Below, piece after piece: positions 31,726-42,874 of a stretch of 62,000 nt of DNA. The translations under genes were made by a program, and so were the position numbers. Within the stretch, counting starts at the first letter, position 1; each line of letters begins with the position of its first letter. The DNA is taken from the NCBI GenBank assembly GCA_905221605.1, contig CAJNDS010000447.1:792657-854656 (forward strand), written 5' to 3'. This DNA is from Symbiodinium natans. Taxonomy: Eukaryota; Sar; Dinophyceae; Suessiales; Symbiodiniaceae. Below the pieces are notes generated by a model, which searched no databases, was not told the origin of the DNA, and was given only the letters and a program-made list of their open reading frames with translations.

Positions 31726-33150
31726 TTATGTGGGGGAACTTAGGTGGCACGAACCCAAAAGCTGTCAAAGCTGAAAGAGCCACACGAAGGCAGGCAAGAC
31801 TCCAGGCTCTATCCGGAAGATCTCCGCGTTAAACTCGAGGCCGACCAGCCTTCGACGTGGACAGCTTCTTACATACCTCTTTTTGATGCTATCGCAGTAC
31901 GTTGCCGCATTGCCTTCGATTGCACTATTTCGCTTTATACCACTATGCCGCGAAATATTGCTGTCTCACCATAAAAGTTCATTATCTATCACTTTGTGAG
32001 GTCAGATGACTATTTGCAGCATTATTCTTATATACAGCTCTGCTCTCATTTCTACATAGACTGTTTATGAATATATCTATTTCTCCCCTCGTCCATGCGC
32101 CTGCGGGGCTTCTTGAGGTCTCGGAGCCCCAGCGCAGAGGCCACCTCCACGCCTCTCTTTGGGGAAGCGAGTTCCACACGGAGAGAGATGCGGGGGGACT
32201 CTAAGCCCATCCGGGAGAAAAGGGACTTTTTCTCACAGGGGGTTCAGGTTTACGATTTCTGGCGAGGGAACATCGCCAGGGCTAGAACTCCTGCCTCTGG
32301 CGGCGGGCGGGGGCGTCCAAATGGGCGTCGCTGGCCGCGCCGCCGCATCGATGACTTCCCGCAAGATCTCCCAACCTGCTGAGGCACAGCGGGGAGCGTA
32401 GCGTGGACGGTTGCCCGAGAAACCCGCTGAGCCCTTTCAGAAGCAATAAACACCACCTCCTCAGCCCAGTCTAACCCTGAACCCCCCATAAACAAGCGTC
32501 CAAAACCTCAAACTCCCTTCTTTGCATCCAGGACGCTGAGCAGCCAGCAGGGTAAGACACACACACACACAACATAATGATACGGTGGACTTAGTTACAC
32601 GTCCCCCCCTCCCCTCCCCACCAAACCTAAACCCCACATCCGGAAATCCTCGATTCAACCTCCCTCAGCTTGCTAGACGACCCCCCTCAATGTTAAGTCC
32701 CCACTCCTCGCGAGGCGTCGGCCGGGCAGAAGGCAGCAAGGCCGCTCAGCACGGCCTGGTACCGAACTTGCACGGCGCCATTGGCCACGGCCTCATAGGG
32801 GACTTAGGAAAGAGCAGGTTCCCTGTACGCATTCCTTTGAGGGATCGATTTAAGGACTTCTGATAATAACTATGCAGGTTGGTTTCGAGCACCCCCCCCC
32901 GGGCCCCCCGGGCCCCCTTTCATGGGTTGTTAAGAGAGTCTAGGCAACCGGGCCGTGGAGAGCTGGAGAGCTCCGCGTAAACAGAATGCTGCAGTTACAT
33001 CAAGTTACATCCCTCAAAATCTCCCCACTGGTTAACAGCATGAAAAATGTTGGTGTCGCGGCACTCTCACTGGGCTTGGGGGTCTTTCAAGCCGTTTAAG
33101 AAAATTGGGGGGGGGGGGGGGGGGGGGGGGAAAGCGGGGGGACCCTCTTC
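31725..33150. other. No supportable gene
   Basis: 31980-32090 is an AT-rich stretch, 32896-32918 is C/G-rich, and 33108-33130 is poly-G. Nothing coding is evident. Confidence 0.4.
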
Positions 33151-33750
33151 ACGACTTGGAGCTCCGAGGATGCTTTGGCAGAAGGTGCCAGGCCTCGCCG
33201 CAGCCAGGTGCCAGCGCCAGGAGCGCGGCAGCGCGCTGCTGGCTGACGATGCCGCCCTCCTCGTCCAGCATGTAGAACAGCTCCGCCAGCCTTGGATCGG
33301 GTGAAGCAGCTATGTGAGACAAAACTGACAAAAAGTTAAGGGGGTCCAAAAAGGTGTCTGAAGCAAGCCTTTTTCCCGAGAAAGGGATGAGTGGCTGCTG
33401 AGCTCCGAAGATGTCCTGCGCCAGCATTCTGTCAATCGCCTCGCCGGCTGCCTGGCCGGTTTTTTTCTTGGGAACCCTTTTCCTGCCCCCCCCCCCCCAA
33501 CATACGCAAGCGTGCCAGGCCCTGCCTTAACTCGACTGCGCGCGCATTCCGTCTTCAGGTCGCCCTTGCCGGGCCCCAGCAGAGTTTCAAAAGCCTTAGG
33601 GGACAGGCAGGCTGCGCATGGCTGCGCCGAGCGGCTGAGAATGTGTAAACACTCCAGGCGCCTCCACGGCTTTCTTTCCAGCACCGGCGGCCACCGCCTC
33701 CGCTAAGCTCAGGCCCAGTGCAGCGTAGGGGTGCGCGGCGCGAAGAGCCT
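33150..33750 (-). pseudogene. Candidate two-exon gene fragment, frame-shifted
   Basis: Exon from 33750 (acceptor TGCTTTGCAG): LRAAHPYAALGLSLAEAVAA then, after a one-base shift near 33660, RLECLHILSRSAQPCAACLS and KAFETLLGPGKGDLK. Exon from about 33309 (acceptor CTCACATAG): ASPDPRLAELFYMLDEEGGI and VSQQRAAALLALAPGC. The second has a vaguely EF-hand-like LFYMLDEEGG segment lacking key loop Asp residues. Helical throughout; function unknown. Confidence 0.4.
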
Positions 33751-35580
33751 CTGCAAAGCACAAAAGCCGGCGCAGGAACTAAGCCCGCCTCAGCCGCCTC
33801 AACCACAATGCCCAACCCCTAAGCATCCCAAATCCCCAAATCTCATACTGGCCACAAAACCCGCTCCAACACGCAGATGCGCTGCAAACTCAACCCTCTC
33901 AAGCACACGAGTTCAGGTCTGTTCAACTGGATACAGTTTTCGGCAGGCGCCCCGCCCTTCGCACAGCCCGGTCGCGATCGGAAGGCTCCTTTGCCAGAGC
34001 CTCCTGAGCCACCAACTTGATCACCCCACAGCACCGCTGCTCTCAAATAAGGGGAAAAAGTTCGGATGGAAGAACACCCCAGCCTGGCTCGCTGATGCTG
34101 ATTGCAGCTCATCTCCAGGCCGGCCCTCGTAGTCAAGGGGGCCGTAAGCCTCGCACCGCCCGTGCCGCTATAAATTTCCGAAAAGTGATTCCTGGCTTCG
34201 CACCTTTCCCTTTTTGCCAAACTTTCCCCTCTTCCACCACTTCCCTGCTGGCCCTCCAGGTTACCATGCGTCTCCTTGCCATGTCGTGTCCCAGTGCCTC
34301 AGCTCGCCGGCGCCGCTGGGACCTCAGGGACCAAACCAAACCGAATCGAAGCACTTGCTGCCTGGGCCCCCATGCCCGGATCATCCGGCCAAGGTGCGCC
34401 AGGACTTCTAACTTCGTGTGGCCGGGCAGCCCACCTGCGTGAGAGCATGTGATTGCAGGGGCGCGCTTAGACCAAAAGCGCCAGCACGAAGCCTCCTTTG
34501 TTCTCTGTGGGCTCTGCAACCAATTTGCATCCACCGGACTGTTGCCCCGAAGCATGCAAAAGGCTTCGAGCTTTGCGCTACCCGCCCTTTTGGCACTCAC
34601 AAACAAACTTCCAAAACCGAACCAAGTGTTCTTGGGGGGAGCGGGGGGGAAGGGATGTTCCAGTTGATCCCCAACAGAAAACCAACATGAAAAAAGATTC
34701 TCGAAACACCCACACCTTCGACAGTGCGGCAGCTCCAGGCAGTTTTTGGGGCTGTGCCCCGCTTGGCCGCCGGCTCCTCTGGCGGCGCCGACGGCGAGCA
34801 CACCACGGCGCGGCAGCCGCCTGAAGTCTCGGAAAGGCTTTATAAACAACATTTCGGCCTCTTTTGACCTAGCCCTCGAGGAAGGGCCCGCTCCCTTTGA
34901 GACTCGCTTCTAAGACTTGCTCTGCAAATCTCTGCACGTTAGACTCTAGTTAGACATGGCTGTAGGACTCCCCCACTCAGGCACGGGCCCATGCTGCAGA
35001 TGAAGAGCCGCCTGCCCAGCAGCAAGGCCACGGCCAAGCTGCAGCCAGCGTAGCGGGCCGGACTCTCCTTCTTTTCAAAAGCAGCGCCAGAGAAGCACAG
35101 AGAAAAGTGAGAAAAGCACAGAGCAAAGCGCAGAGCAAAGCACAGAGCACAGAGCAAAGAGCAGAGCAAGCACAGCCTACATTATCTGCTTATATCTGCA
35201 TATGTCTGCATGAAACCGCGCTTCTAGGCGCCCAGTTCCCACAGCTAGGCACCCGCAGCCGACTAACGCTCTTCACTCCACGGGTCCAGAAGTGCATGGT
35301 CCAGATGCTCCAGGGCCTCCGGCTGAACAGACTGGGCGATGATTCGGTTCTTACGGTTTCTAGAACTTTCTACCACATAGCATGGAAGAACCGCTCGAAC
35401 TAGATTCACTAGATCCCTTAAACGGAGAGAAATTCTGACAGCACATGGGCCCCAGCCTCCCTCACTAAAGCAACCAGCTCGCTGTCTTCAAGCTCCGAAT
35501 GAGTCGCCTGGGCGTCTCTGTGATAACGGGCTCCATCCGCCCTTTACCCTCAGCAAGCTGCATGAAGCCGCAACGAACCC
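33751..35580. other. No confident gene
   Basis: A 239-codon minus-strand open frame (34133-34852) is Arg-rich and lacks domains. 35101-35165 is a short AGCACAGAGCAAAG direct repeat. Confidence 0.4.
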
Positions 35581-35714
35581 TTCAAGACAAAAGCTGCTGT
35601 AGTGCGGACCGAAGTGCCGAGAGGCGTGGCAGCAGGTGTGTGTGGAATCTCTTCGCGCACCACTCCGCGGCCAGATTGGACTGTCGCAGGCCATCTACAA
35701 GGAGGAAAAGGGCA
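35560..35714 (-). pseudogene. Candidate exon, weak PP2C-like resemblance, in-frame stop
   Basis: The strand reads ALFLLVDGLRQSNLAAEWCA, KRFHTHLLPRLSALRSALQQ, then LLS, a TGA at 35582-35584, and RVRCGFMQLAE before a donor-like GAGGGTAAAGG. The hydrophobic-D-G segment followed by an AAEWCAKRFHTHLLP helix is reminiscent of the start of PP2C phosphatases, but the DGHGG motif is absent, so the assignment is only a suggestion. Confidence 0.25.
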
Positions 35715-35724
35715 GCCGGCTTGT

Positions 35725-36800
35725 CCATGAAGGGCAGGGGCCTCGGAGACGAATTTCTATGCGTGCTGCCTCTTTTTGATCTTTGTTGTCTTCTTGATTG
35801 TGGATTGATTTGATGAATGGCTCCGAGTCGCTGCTTCAACAGCGACGCTGTGCGCGACAGCTCAGGCAGGATTACAGCCATGTCGTCTTTGCGCCCGCTT
35901 GATGAGGGCAAGCACACAGACCCGTGAGCCATCTTCATGGAGTGCTCCTCGGTCAAGCAAAGCTTTGTCTCGCTGTTCTTCTTCCGTGCGCTTTGGGGTC
36001 AGGCCAAACCCTTCCCCTGCGCGCACGCTTGTAGGCCACGCGCGCTCTTGCTTTCAACCACACTTGGCCCAAACTAAACGAAGCTGCCCAAACACTTACT
36101 TACTCCTGGGTCGCACTCTCAATGCATTGGCTGTGCTTGATTGGACCCTCGCAGTAGCGCATCCGCTAGTTTGAGTGGTCGGGTTTCCCTGGGCCATAGG
36201 TTCATGATGGCTCGTGGCCCTGCTCAACGATCCTTTGGCGGCTAGACCGAAGCTGAACACCCTAAACTTAAACCCCCTCCCCCACCAAGCCCTCCCTGCC
36301 ATCCCCGCCGTATGCTAGTCCATGGGCTGTAGGTGGTCCATTCCGTGGGCAGGAAAACAATACCTCTCTCTGCGTCTCCTTGCTCCCCTCTACGGCTCTA
36401 CGGTCTGCGCACAGGCCTCGGATGAGTGCGGAATGCCCGTCTGAAGCCACCGACTCTTGGCTGGCACATAAGTCACCTCCGTCGAGCGGTTTCGGTAGTA
36501 CTTTCCTCAGCTCAGAAGGCTTCAGAAGGCTTCAGAAGGCTGAGAGGCGTGAAGGATGCAAACGCCGCGCAGCAACTTGGAACTTCAAATCTAAGAGGCC
36601 GGTGAACGCGTTGAAGAAAAGGAAGGGCACCTTTTCATCGAGCTGTGCACATAGCAATCACTCGCATTAGCACAGCAAACGCCCCGCTGAGGCGCCGGCG
36701 TGTTTGCCTTCCTGGTTCTGGCGCTCGTGCCTCGAGGGGGGGGGGGGCGAGAAGGGGGGCGAAGAAGCGCAGGTTTCACTGTTGCTTGGCGCGGCCTCCG
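35725..36800. other. No supportable gene
   Basis: CAGAAGGCTTCAGAAGGCTT is repeated at 36518-36541, and an 11-base poly-G lies near 36737. Nothing coding is seen. Confidence 0.4.
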
Positions 36801-36804
36801 GCAC

Positions 36805-37317
36805 TCACGACCTACGACTCAACAGCATCCGGGCGGCATGAACCAAATACCCGGCTGGCGCGGCACTGGCGTCTGAGCCTGCCCATGGCCGTGCTACACG
36901 AGAAAATGTGCGAGAAAACGTGGAAGCCACTGGGAGCCTGTGCTGCAGCCCAGGAGGGACCAACGGGGGCAAAGTTCTGATCGTAGTCTCTCCTGTCACG
37001 CCGATTGAAGCCGACTTGCCCTGAAGCGAGCATCGCAGCGTTGCAGAGGCAAACAGGGGCATGTCCCTCCTCTTGTTGTTGGCCTGAAACCACTCCGCAG
37101 TGGATTCGAAGGTTTCTTTCTTCGACTGTTGGGCCGCAATGAACTCAGGCAACAGGTTCTCAGACGACTCCAGGACGTCCTCCCCTGCCAGCTCCTGTTG
37201 GGGTTTGGGCCGGGTTTGGGGTGTGGGAGGCTGAGGCGGCCCTGCCAAAGGTCGCTGCCCATGTTGCTCCTGCACCGTCCACTGCTTGCTCTCCAGGAAG
37301 TAGCAGCGTCTCCATAT
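36805..37317 (-). CDS. Candidate exon, hypothetical protein
   Basis: Long open frame after an acceptor (GCTTGCTTGCAG at 37318): IWRRCYFLESKQWTVQEQHG, a Pro-rich linker, then DVLESSENLLPEFIAAQQSK and TAEWFQANNKRRDMPLFASA. The first 85 codons look coding; the rest, to the stop at 36805, may be intron. No family recognised. Confidence 0.4.
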   Translation of the reverse strand: MWRRCYFLESKQWTVQEQHGQRPLAGPPQPPTPQTRPKPQQELAGEDVLESSENLLPEFIAAQQSKKETFESTAEWFQANNKRRDMPLFASATLRCSLQGKSASIGVTGETTIRTLPPLVPPGLQHRLPVASTFSRTFSRVARPWAGSDASAAPAGYLVHAARMLLSRRS

Positions 37318-38161
37318 CTGCAAGCAGCAAGCCGCAAGGAAAGAAACCCCAACTGTCTGTTCATCTCACCTTTTATCCGACTCAACTGCTTACTTCCGGC
37401 CTCTTGCAGATTGAAGCGCTTCTCTGGACACCTGAAGGCGAGACGCTTGAGGTCACCTGAGCTGCATCAGAGCACCAAATGCACACAATGCCCCCCCCTA
37501 TTTGGACTGTAATTCCAATGCTATAGCCCTGACTAAGTCACCCACGCCAAGCCGCGCCCTAATCACGACTTCTTTGTGGGCCACAGCCTTGCCCGGACCT
37601 GAACCCAAAGAAGCCCAGGGGCAGCCATCCTTCCGCGCTTCCTCCGCCGTAGCCCTCCGCGGACCCAGCACCCGCACCTCCTGCAGATTCGTTTAACCTT
37701 CTGAGGTTCAGAGCTAGGCTAGACGAGGGCCGCCGCGGCTTAGGCTGTGTGTTGCTCGACGGAGACGCCGGGACTCCTTCAGGTACTCGTCCGGGCGCTG
37801 TACGTACACCTCGCGCGAAGGAACGCTCCACTTAAACAGCTTGGAAGGCACCTCCTTCGCTCGAAACACGCAACTGTTGGCACGCCAGAACCCGGTCCAT
37901 TCGAGCTTGATGAACCCTAACACCCCGTAGCGCGGGCAGTGTGGAGAACTAGTGGAGAACTAGAGAACGAGCCATTTCTTCGCCGGAGGGCGGAGAGGTC
38001 GGCCCGGAAGCTTGGCCCGATCCTGGGAACAAAGGAACGGGCCCCCAAAGCACGTGGCTCACACACACACACACTCACACGCTCACACATTGAAAAAGAT
38101 AACTTGAAATTCAAAAGCTGCCCCTCGCATGAAGGCCCGTGACAGGTACATACGTACTCAA

Positions 38162-38460
38162 TCACTGATATCGATTTGTCAAGGCGTGCATTTCGTGGGT
38201 AAGGTGGTTCTCCCATCTCCAAGCTAGCAATGCCACAAAGCCGAGGATCGAGTCTACGGTCACCACGAAGTCCGGCGGTGGGATGCCATCCACAACCCAC
38301 ATCATTTGGGAGAAGCGCCGCGCGGCAGCCTCCTTGAGGTCCGCCTTGCGCATCATGATCGGCTTGATTGGGCCACTTGAAAAATCCATGCAGACTCTTG
38401 ACATCAGCTGGCACGATCTTCCATCACGAACAGTAAGAAACACCGAAGCCCTCAACACCT
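38162..38460 (-). CDS. Candidate exon, hypothetical protein
   Basis: The frame reads FLTVRDGRSCQLMSRVCMDF, SSGPIKPIMMRKADLKEAAA, DGIPPPDFVVTVDSILGFVA and ends at 38162. It looks coding and has one hydrophobic helix. Just upstream, 38465-38512 repeats the wording of 38360-38395 (TTTTTCAA, GGCCC, ATCAAGCC), so the exon start may have been duplicated. Confidence 0.35.
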
Positions 38461-38994
38461 TCTTGTTGCACAGGCTTGATGGGGCCCTTTTTGAAAAAAC
38501 CCTAAACTTCAAGCCCTAACCCTAAAACATGATGATAAGTGTGCTTGCATGGGAACTCATGCTATATATGGTTTTGGTGGCTTCGCGATCTGAGCCTCGT
38601 AGACCTCCTTCTCCTTGTCACCGGACTCGGGAGAGCTGAACATGCCAATGAGGCTCGCGGCGCCTGCCAGGTGGTGTTGCTTCTGAACGCTTGGTATACT
38701 CATGTACACACCTTTGGGCACTTAGAGGTCCCCGAGGTTCTGTAGGGAGGACAAAGCTCTAAGCAGACACCCTGCGAACCTCCAAAAGTTGAAGAAATGG
38801 TGAGGTGATGTTCGTGAGAGTTGGGAAACCAGATGAGAGAGCAAACGGGGCTCTCTTCCTTTGTGTATTCCTTGCAACCACACGATTACTGTGACTTTTC
38901 GCCTGGCGGGCGCCCACCCGAAGAAACTACCGCGCAGCAAAAGGAAACAAATTACCCGCCCAAAGAAAAGTTGCAAAAAAAAATACAACTTCCT

Positions 38995-39781
38995 CCCGAT
39001 ACGAAGAATTCTAACAAAAAGCCGCCAGGGGCCCTCCCGCGCAAAGGTACACCGAGGAAGATTCATTCGAAGATGATTCCCCAGAAGGTGTGCAACAAAG
39101 GCCGCCAATTCCCCGCTTGCGGGGGATGCAGAGCCACCCTGCTGATTGCCCACTGGGTGCCCACCTCGAGAACCCAGAACCTGCTTGGAGGTGTAGGTCT
39201 TCCATGCTCCTCCACCCTCACGGGTCCTTAGCGCCCCAAAGCAAATGCTTTGTCTATCCTCTGCCAACTCTACCGGTGTAGGGCTGGCTTCGCTCAGCTC
39301 CATATCAAGAGCGCGTTGGGCCCCCACGACATCGTCAGCCCGAGAGAAACACGGACGATCTATGTGCTACACATCTTTGCTTCGAGGGCCAAAAAGCAGC
39401 TCGGCGGACGGGGGATGCGGGTCCAAATGCCGAAGCGCTCTCCCTGGTTCTATTTTCACAGCTACAGCCATGCAACTGAGAGAGGAAGGCCATGTCGCAA
39501 CGAGGGCCTGGGTTGTGGCAGCTGTGCAAGGTTCCAGCCTCGGGAGTTCCACCGCTTACAGGCACCCATGTCAGAGGCAGGCGTCCGTGCCTGATGTTGC
39601 CAGGGCCACTTCGGAGATATCCCCACATAGGCAAAACCTCCATGAAAGTCAGGCAAGGGTCCATGGTAGCTTCAGTCTTTTTTCCACCATAGCAGGCGCG
39701 TGGCAGGAGGTTCCCAAATTCACAGCCAGTGGCCACCTGCATGTCCACAAAAGTCATGAAAACCTCCTGAAGCTTGCTCAC
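38995..39781 (-). pseudogene. Coding-like segments in several frames, unidentified
   Basis: From 39781: KLQEVFMTFVDMQVATGCEF and MEVLPMWGYLRSGPGNIRHG, up to a strong donor-like CCTGTAAGCGG near 39560. From about 39330: GAQRALDMELSEASPTPVEL, then KQVLGSRGGHPVGNQQGGSA and ELAAFVAHLLGNHLRMNLPR. Frames do not join cleanly. Probably exons or a decayed gene; no domain recognised. Confidence 0.3.
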
Positions 39782-40175
39782 CTAATCCTTGCAGCCCCAC
39801 ATACCAAGCCTCGGCTGTCACCAGAGAGCCGCACATGGGATCCACCAGGAGCTGTCCAGGCACTGCTGTTGCCTTGATCATATCTGAAAGGAAACCATCA
39901 TCATGGTTGAACCGGTTTGCCTGCCTCGTGGCGTAACAGGGCTTAGGATGGTTTAGGGTTTCGACGTGTTATGCTTCGGCTCGCATGACTAGCCGACGAC
40001 CAACCTCCATACCCAATGCAGGGTTTGAGAATGAATTCGGGCCGGAGAGAGGGCCTCGCCCATGCATCGCGCCAGCCCCGCGTAGCTGAGGCCTGACTGC
40101 TTCTCTTTTGCACTTCATTCTTCACATGTATCATTTATCCATCTATCTGCACGCATAGATGTGTCGGTATGCATT
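39782..40175. other. No gene seen
   Basis: A TTTAGGGTTTCGA word lies at 39951. Nothing else is supported. Confidence 0.4.
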
Positions 40176-40177
40176 GA

Positions 40178-40290
40178 ATATGTGTGTCTGTGCATATGCG
40201 TATATATACATATATACATATTTCTATGTGTATGTGTATACATATACATAAATATATATATATATATATATATATCTTTATATGTATGTA
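40178..40290. repeat. TATA/CATATG microsatellite
   Basis: Imperfect ATACATATAT runs followed by (TA)n at 40252-40274. Confidence 0.95.
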
Positions 40291-40994
40291 TGTTCAGAAG
40301 CTAGGGCAAGAAATTCGAGGCGAGAAGTAAGAAGGAAAGAGAGTAAGAGAGAGGGAGAGGAAGGCATAAAGAATAAATCAAGGAGGAAAATTGAAGCGAA
40401 GATTGACAAAAACGGAGCAACACATGAAGAGAGGAAGGAAGACTAAACGAGCTGTGGCTCTTTTCAGACAAGTCTGGGGAGCCATGGGAGAAGTTCCTTT
40501 TGGCACGCGTTGTCTATTCCCACGGTCATGGGCTGCATCCTGTGCACGTTTTCATCACAACTGTCATGATTTGTCATCACGCGCGTCAAGGAGGAGCCAT
40601 GGAGCCTGGGCAGCCTTTCGCTCTCCGCAGGGGCTTCGGGCGTCAAGCTGGGCTCCACACTGGGCTTCAGCTCTCCCTGAGCACTGCTTGAACGCACTCC
40701 ACGCAACAAGGGGAGCTCTCCATCCCAAGTCCCCGGCCAAGCCAGACCGACGGTCGGCTGCCAACAAGCGAGTGGCAAAGCCTGGCTGCGTAAGACATTT
40801 CTAATGTCCTTTAGGACATCGGCCCTGGGTTGCCAAAATTTGGCGCGGGCCTTGGCGCCCTGCAAGGGAAAGGCCCAGAAGCAGCTCTGTCGGCTGCAGC
40901 CAAAGGACCAGCTCCTGTCGCTTCAGAAACCTGCCCCCCCCCCCCTCCCCCCCAAAGAAAGCTCGCAAAGAAAGCCCCTACGTATTTCACGAAT

Positions 40995-41575
40995 TCTTCG
41001 AGAGAGGTTCGCGCAAGCCCTGGACCCTCAGCAAGAAGCTCCAGGTCGAAGCTCTGCAACTCCGGCCGCCAGCCTCATGGCGGCGCATTGGGCTGAGAGT
41101 TCTTCTCCCTCGGTGCAAACATCGCTCCTCTCTGAGCCTGGCGCCGAGGTTGGCCTCGGTCCCGGCCGCCAGGGCGGCTGCGGCGGCGTCGGAGCCTCGC
41201 AAGGGGCTTGTTGGACAGGCGAGACTCGAACCATAAAAAGGCTTGAGCAAGCTCAGGGCCTATGACGCGGGGTCCGCTCCGCCGGCAAGTCACCCGAAAC
41301 GTTGGGGCAGCCTCCGCTGAAAGCCGTGAGAGAGACCACGTCACAGAGCGTTTTGCAGTTTTGCAGTTTTGCGGTTTTGCACCTTTTACACCCCAGCTCT
41401 GGCAGCTCTGCCTGCTCTGTCCCCAAGCAGAACCTGCCAGGCGGTTTGCGTTGCCTCGCCTTTCTCTTCTTCTGCTGCCTCGCCTCGCCCCCCGCCGCAG
41501 AGAGGCCGCCACGGCTGGGTCGGCAGTCAGCGCCCGGAGATTTGCAGCATCGACTTGGGAGGTAGGATTGGCGGA
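40995..41575 (-). CDS. Possible further exons of the 41.7-42.8 kb gene
   Basis: From 41575, after acceptor GCCAACAG and in the expected phase 0: SANPTSQVDAANLRALTADP then AVAASLRRGARRGSRRR, with an uncertain donor. Further down, SDVCTEGEELSAQCAAMRLA and, one frame over, LQSFDLELLAEGPGLARTSL EEFVKY, ending at a donor-like TACGTAGGGG near 40982. They suit the same gene but are not phase-locked. Confidence 0.35.
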
Positions 41576-41727
41576 CTGTTGGCAGTAGGGTTCTGCCCAA
41601 CCTTTTTTTCCCAACTTCTGGCCATGAGCAGACATGTGACCTGCACTTTCCGAGTTTACTGATTCCCGCGCTTCTGGTTGGTGCAAGGATGTGCGAGGTG
41701 TAGGTTTGTCTTGTCTCTTTAGATTAC

Positions 41728-42807
41728 CTTGTTGAGCCCGGAACGATTTCCGCGCGACGCGCCAAGCGCTGCGCGGGCGACCTGCAAGAACGGTGCAAGG
41801 ACTGCACACAGGACAGCAGCATCTTCTCTGATTGCGAGCTCTAGACAGCCTTTTTTCTAAGCCACCACCTACAGTAACTTCAATTTCTAGTTGCGCTTCA
41901 AATCTTCGGGGGGCCTGCACATAGATGCGCTCGGCTGCCAGCAGCTCTTCCAGCTTGTCTCGGAGGCCCTGGATTCATCCAATTCCCAAATTCCAAAAAG
42001 TACTCCACAGTCTCATTCCAGAGTTCTTATGGGCGCTCTCCTCTCGCCTGCTCCTCTTTGGCGAGCAGGCAGATGCGGCCACTGCCCTTCTTCTCCTCCA
42101 CGACAAGCTCCGGCAGCTTACGGCCTCGCTATCGAGATTTCTGACTAAAGCACGGTTGCCTTGAACAAGGCTGCGGCGGGCTTCTCCGGCCACGATGTCC
42201 TGCAGGTGCCCAATGGTCTCCACCAGCCCATGTGCCCTCTGAATGAAAAATGAAATGGTTTCGGCCAACTGCCGAACTCTCCTCAAGGCCAGGCGACCTC
42301 AAAATCAGGGCACGAGCAACGCAGGTTACCATATCTGAAGACCCAATTCAACGCATCGCGGCAGACGAAACTTTTTTCTGAAAGCAGCCAGATTGCGTCG
42401 TTGCCCAGAAGGCAAGCCTGCACGGCATGGGTCGACCGCTCGACTCACCTTGCTTTCCTGTCAGGCCCTCTGTGCGCCTGCCCTCGATCACATCCACGCT
42501 CACCGCCTGCTCAGCCGAGTCCACGTCTTGCTTGATCTGCTGGTCGTCCTGGCACTCATGGTACTCATGGCACCCACGCAGAACACAAATCCGGGGACAG
42601 TGGGCAACATCTGTCCTTAGGGACCTGCCGGTCACGGCGCCTTGGCGCCTTCGCTATGTTGGGCCCACTGCGAACACCGCTCGTGACCTGTCGGAAGCCG
42701 TCAGCCACATAGTGCGGGAGCTTCCTTGTCCGATCGACGGGCACCTTTTCTCCCGTTTCTCCTTCCACGCCACTGGCAGCAGCTCCCACGTACACGTGCC
42801 TCACAAG
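41728..42807 (-). CDS. Multi-exon gene, five phase-consistent exons, helical protein of unknown function
   Basis: Exons and phases that join without a break: 42688-42807 (40 codons, starts LVRHVYVGAAASGVEGETGE); 42449-42548 (33 codons plus 1 base, DDQQIKQDVDSAEQAVSVDV, donor AAGGTGAGTCG); 42122-42297 (2 bases plus 58 codons, VRQLAETISFFIQRAHGLVE and ARRSLVQGNRALVRNLDSEA, donor GCCGTAAGC); 41873-41968 (32 codons, GLRDKLEELLAAERIYVQAP, donor ACTGTAGG); 41728-41781 (18 codons, VARAALGASRGNRSGLNK, acceptor TTCTTGCAG, donor AAGGTAATC). Introns are 139, 151, 153 and 91 nt. All lengths match the codon counts exactly, and that agreement is the main evidence. The protein is mostly amphipathic helix. 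Upstream exons must exist beyond the tandem array at 42.9-44.1 kb. No family recognised. Confidence 0.6.
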
Positions 42808-42874
42808 CTGAGTCTTGGCTTCAAATTTCCTGGTTTCAAGGGCGCTCAGGAGGGATGACGAAACAAAATCATAG

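Noticed and set aside
34133-34852. 239-codon minus-strand ORF
   Set aside because: Arg/Pro-rich, no domain, frame not supported by splice-like ends, and overlaps equally open frames.
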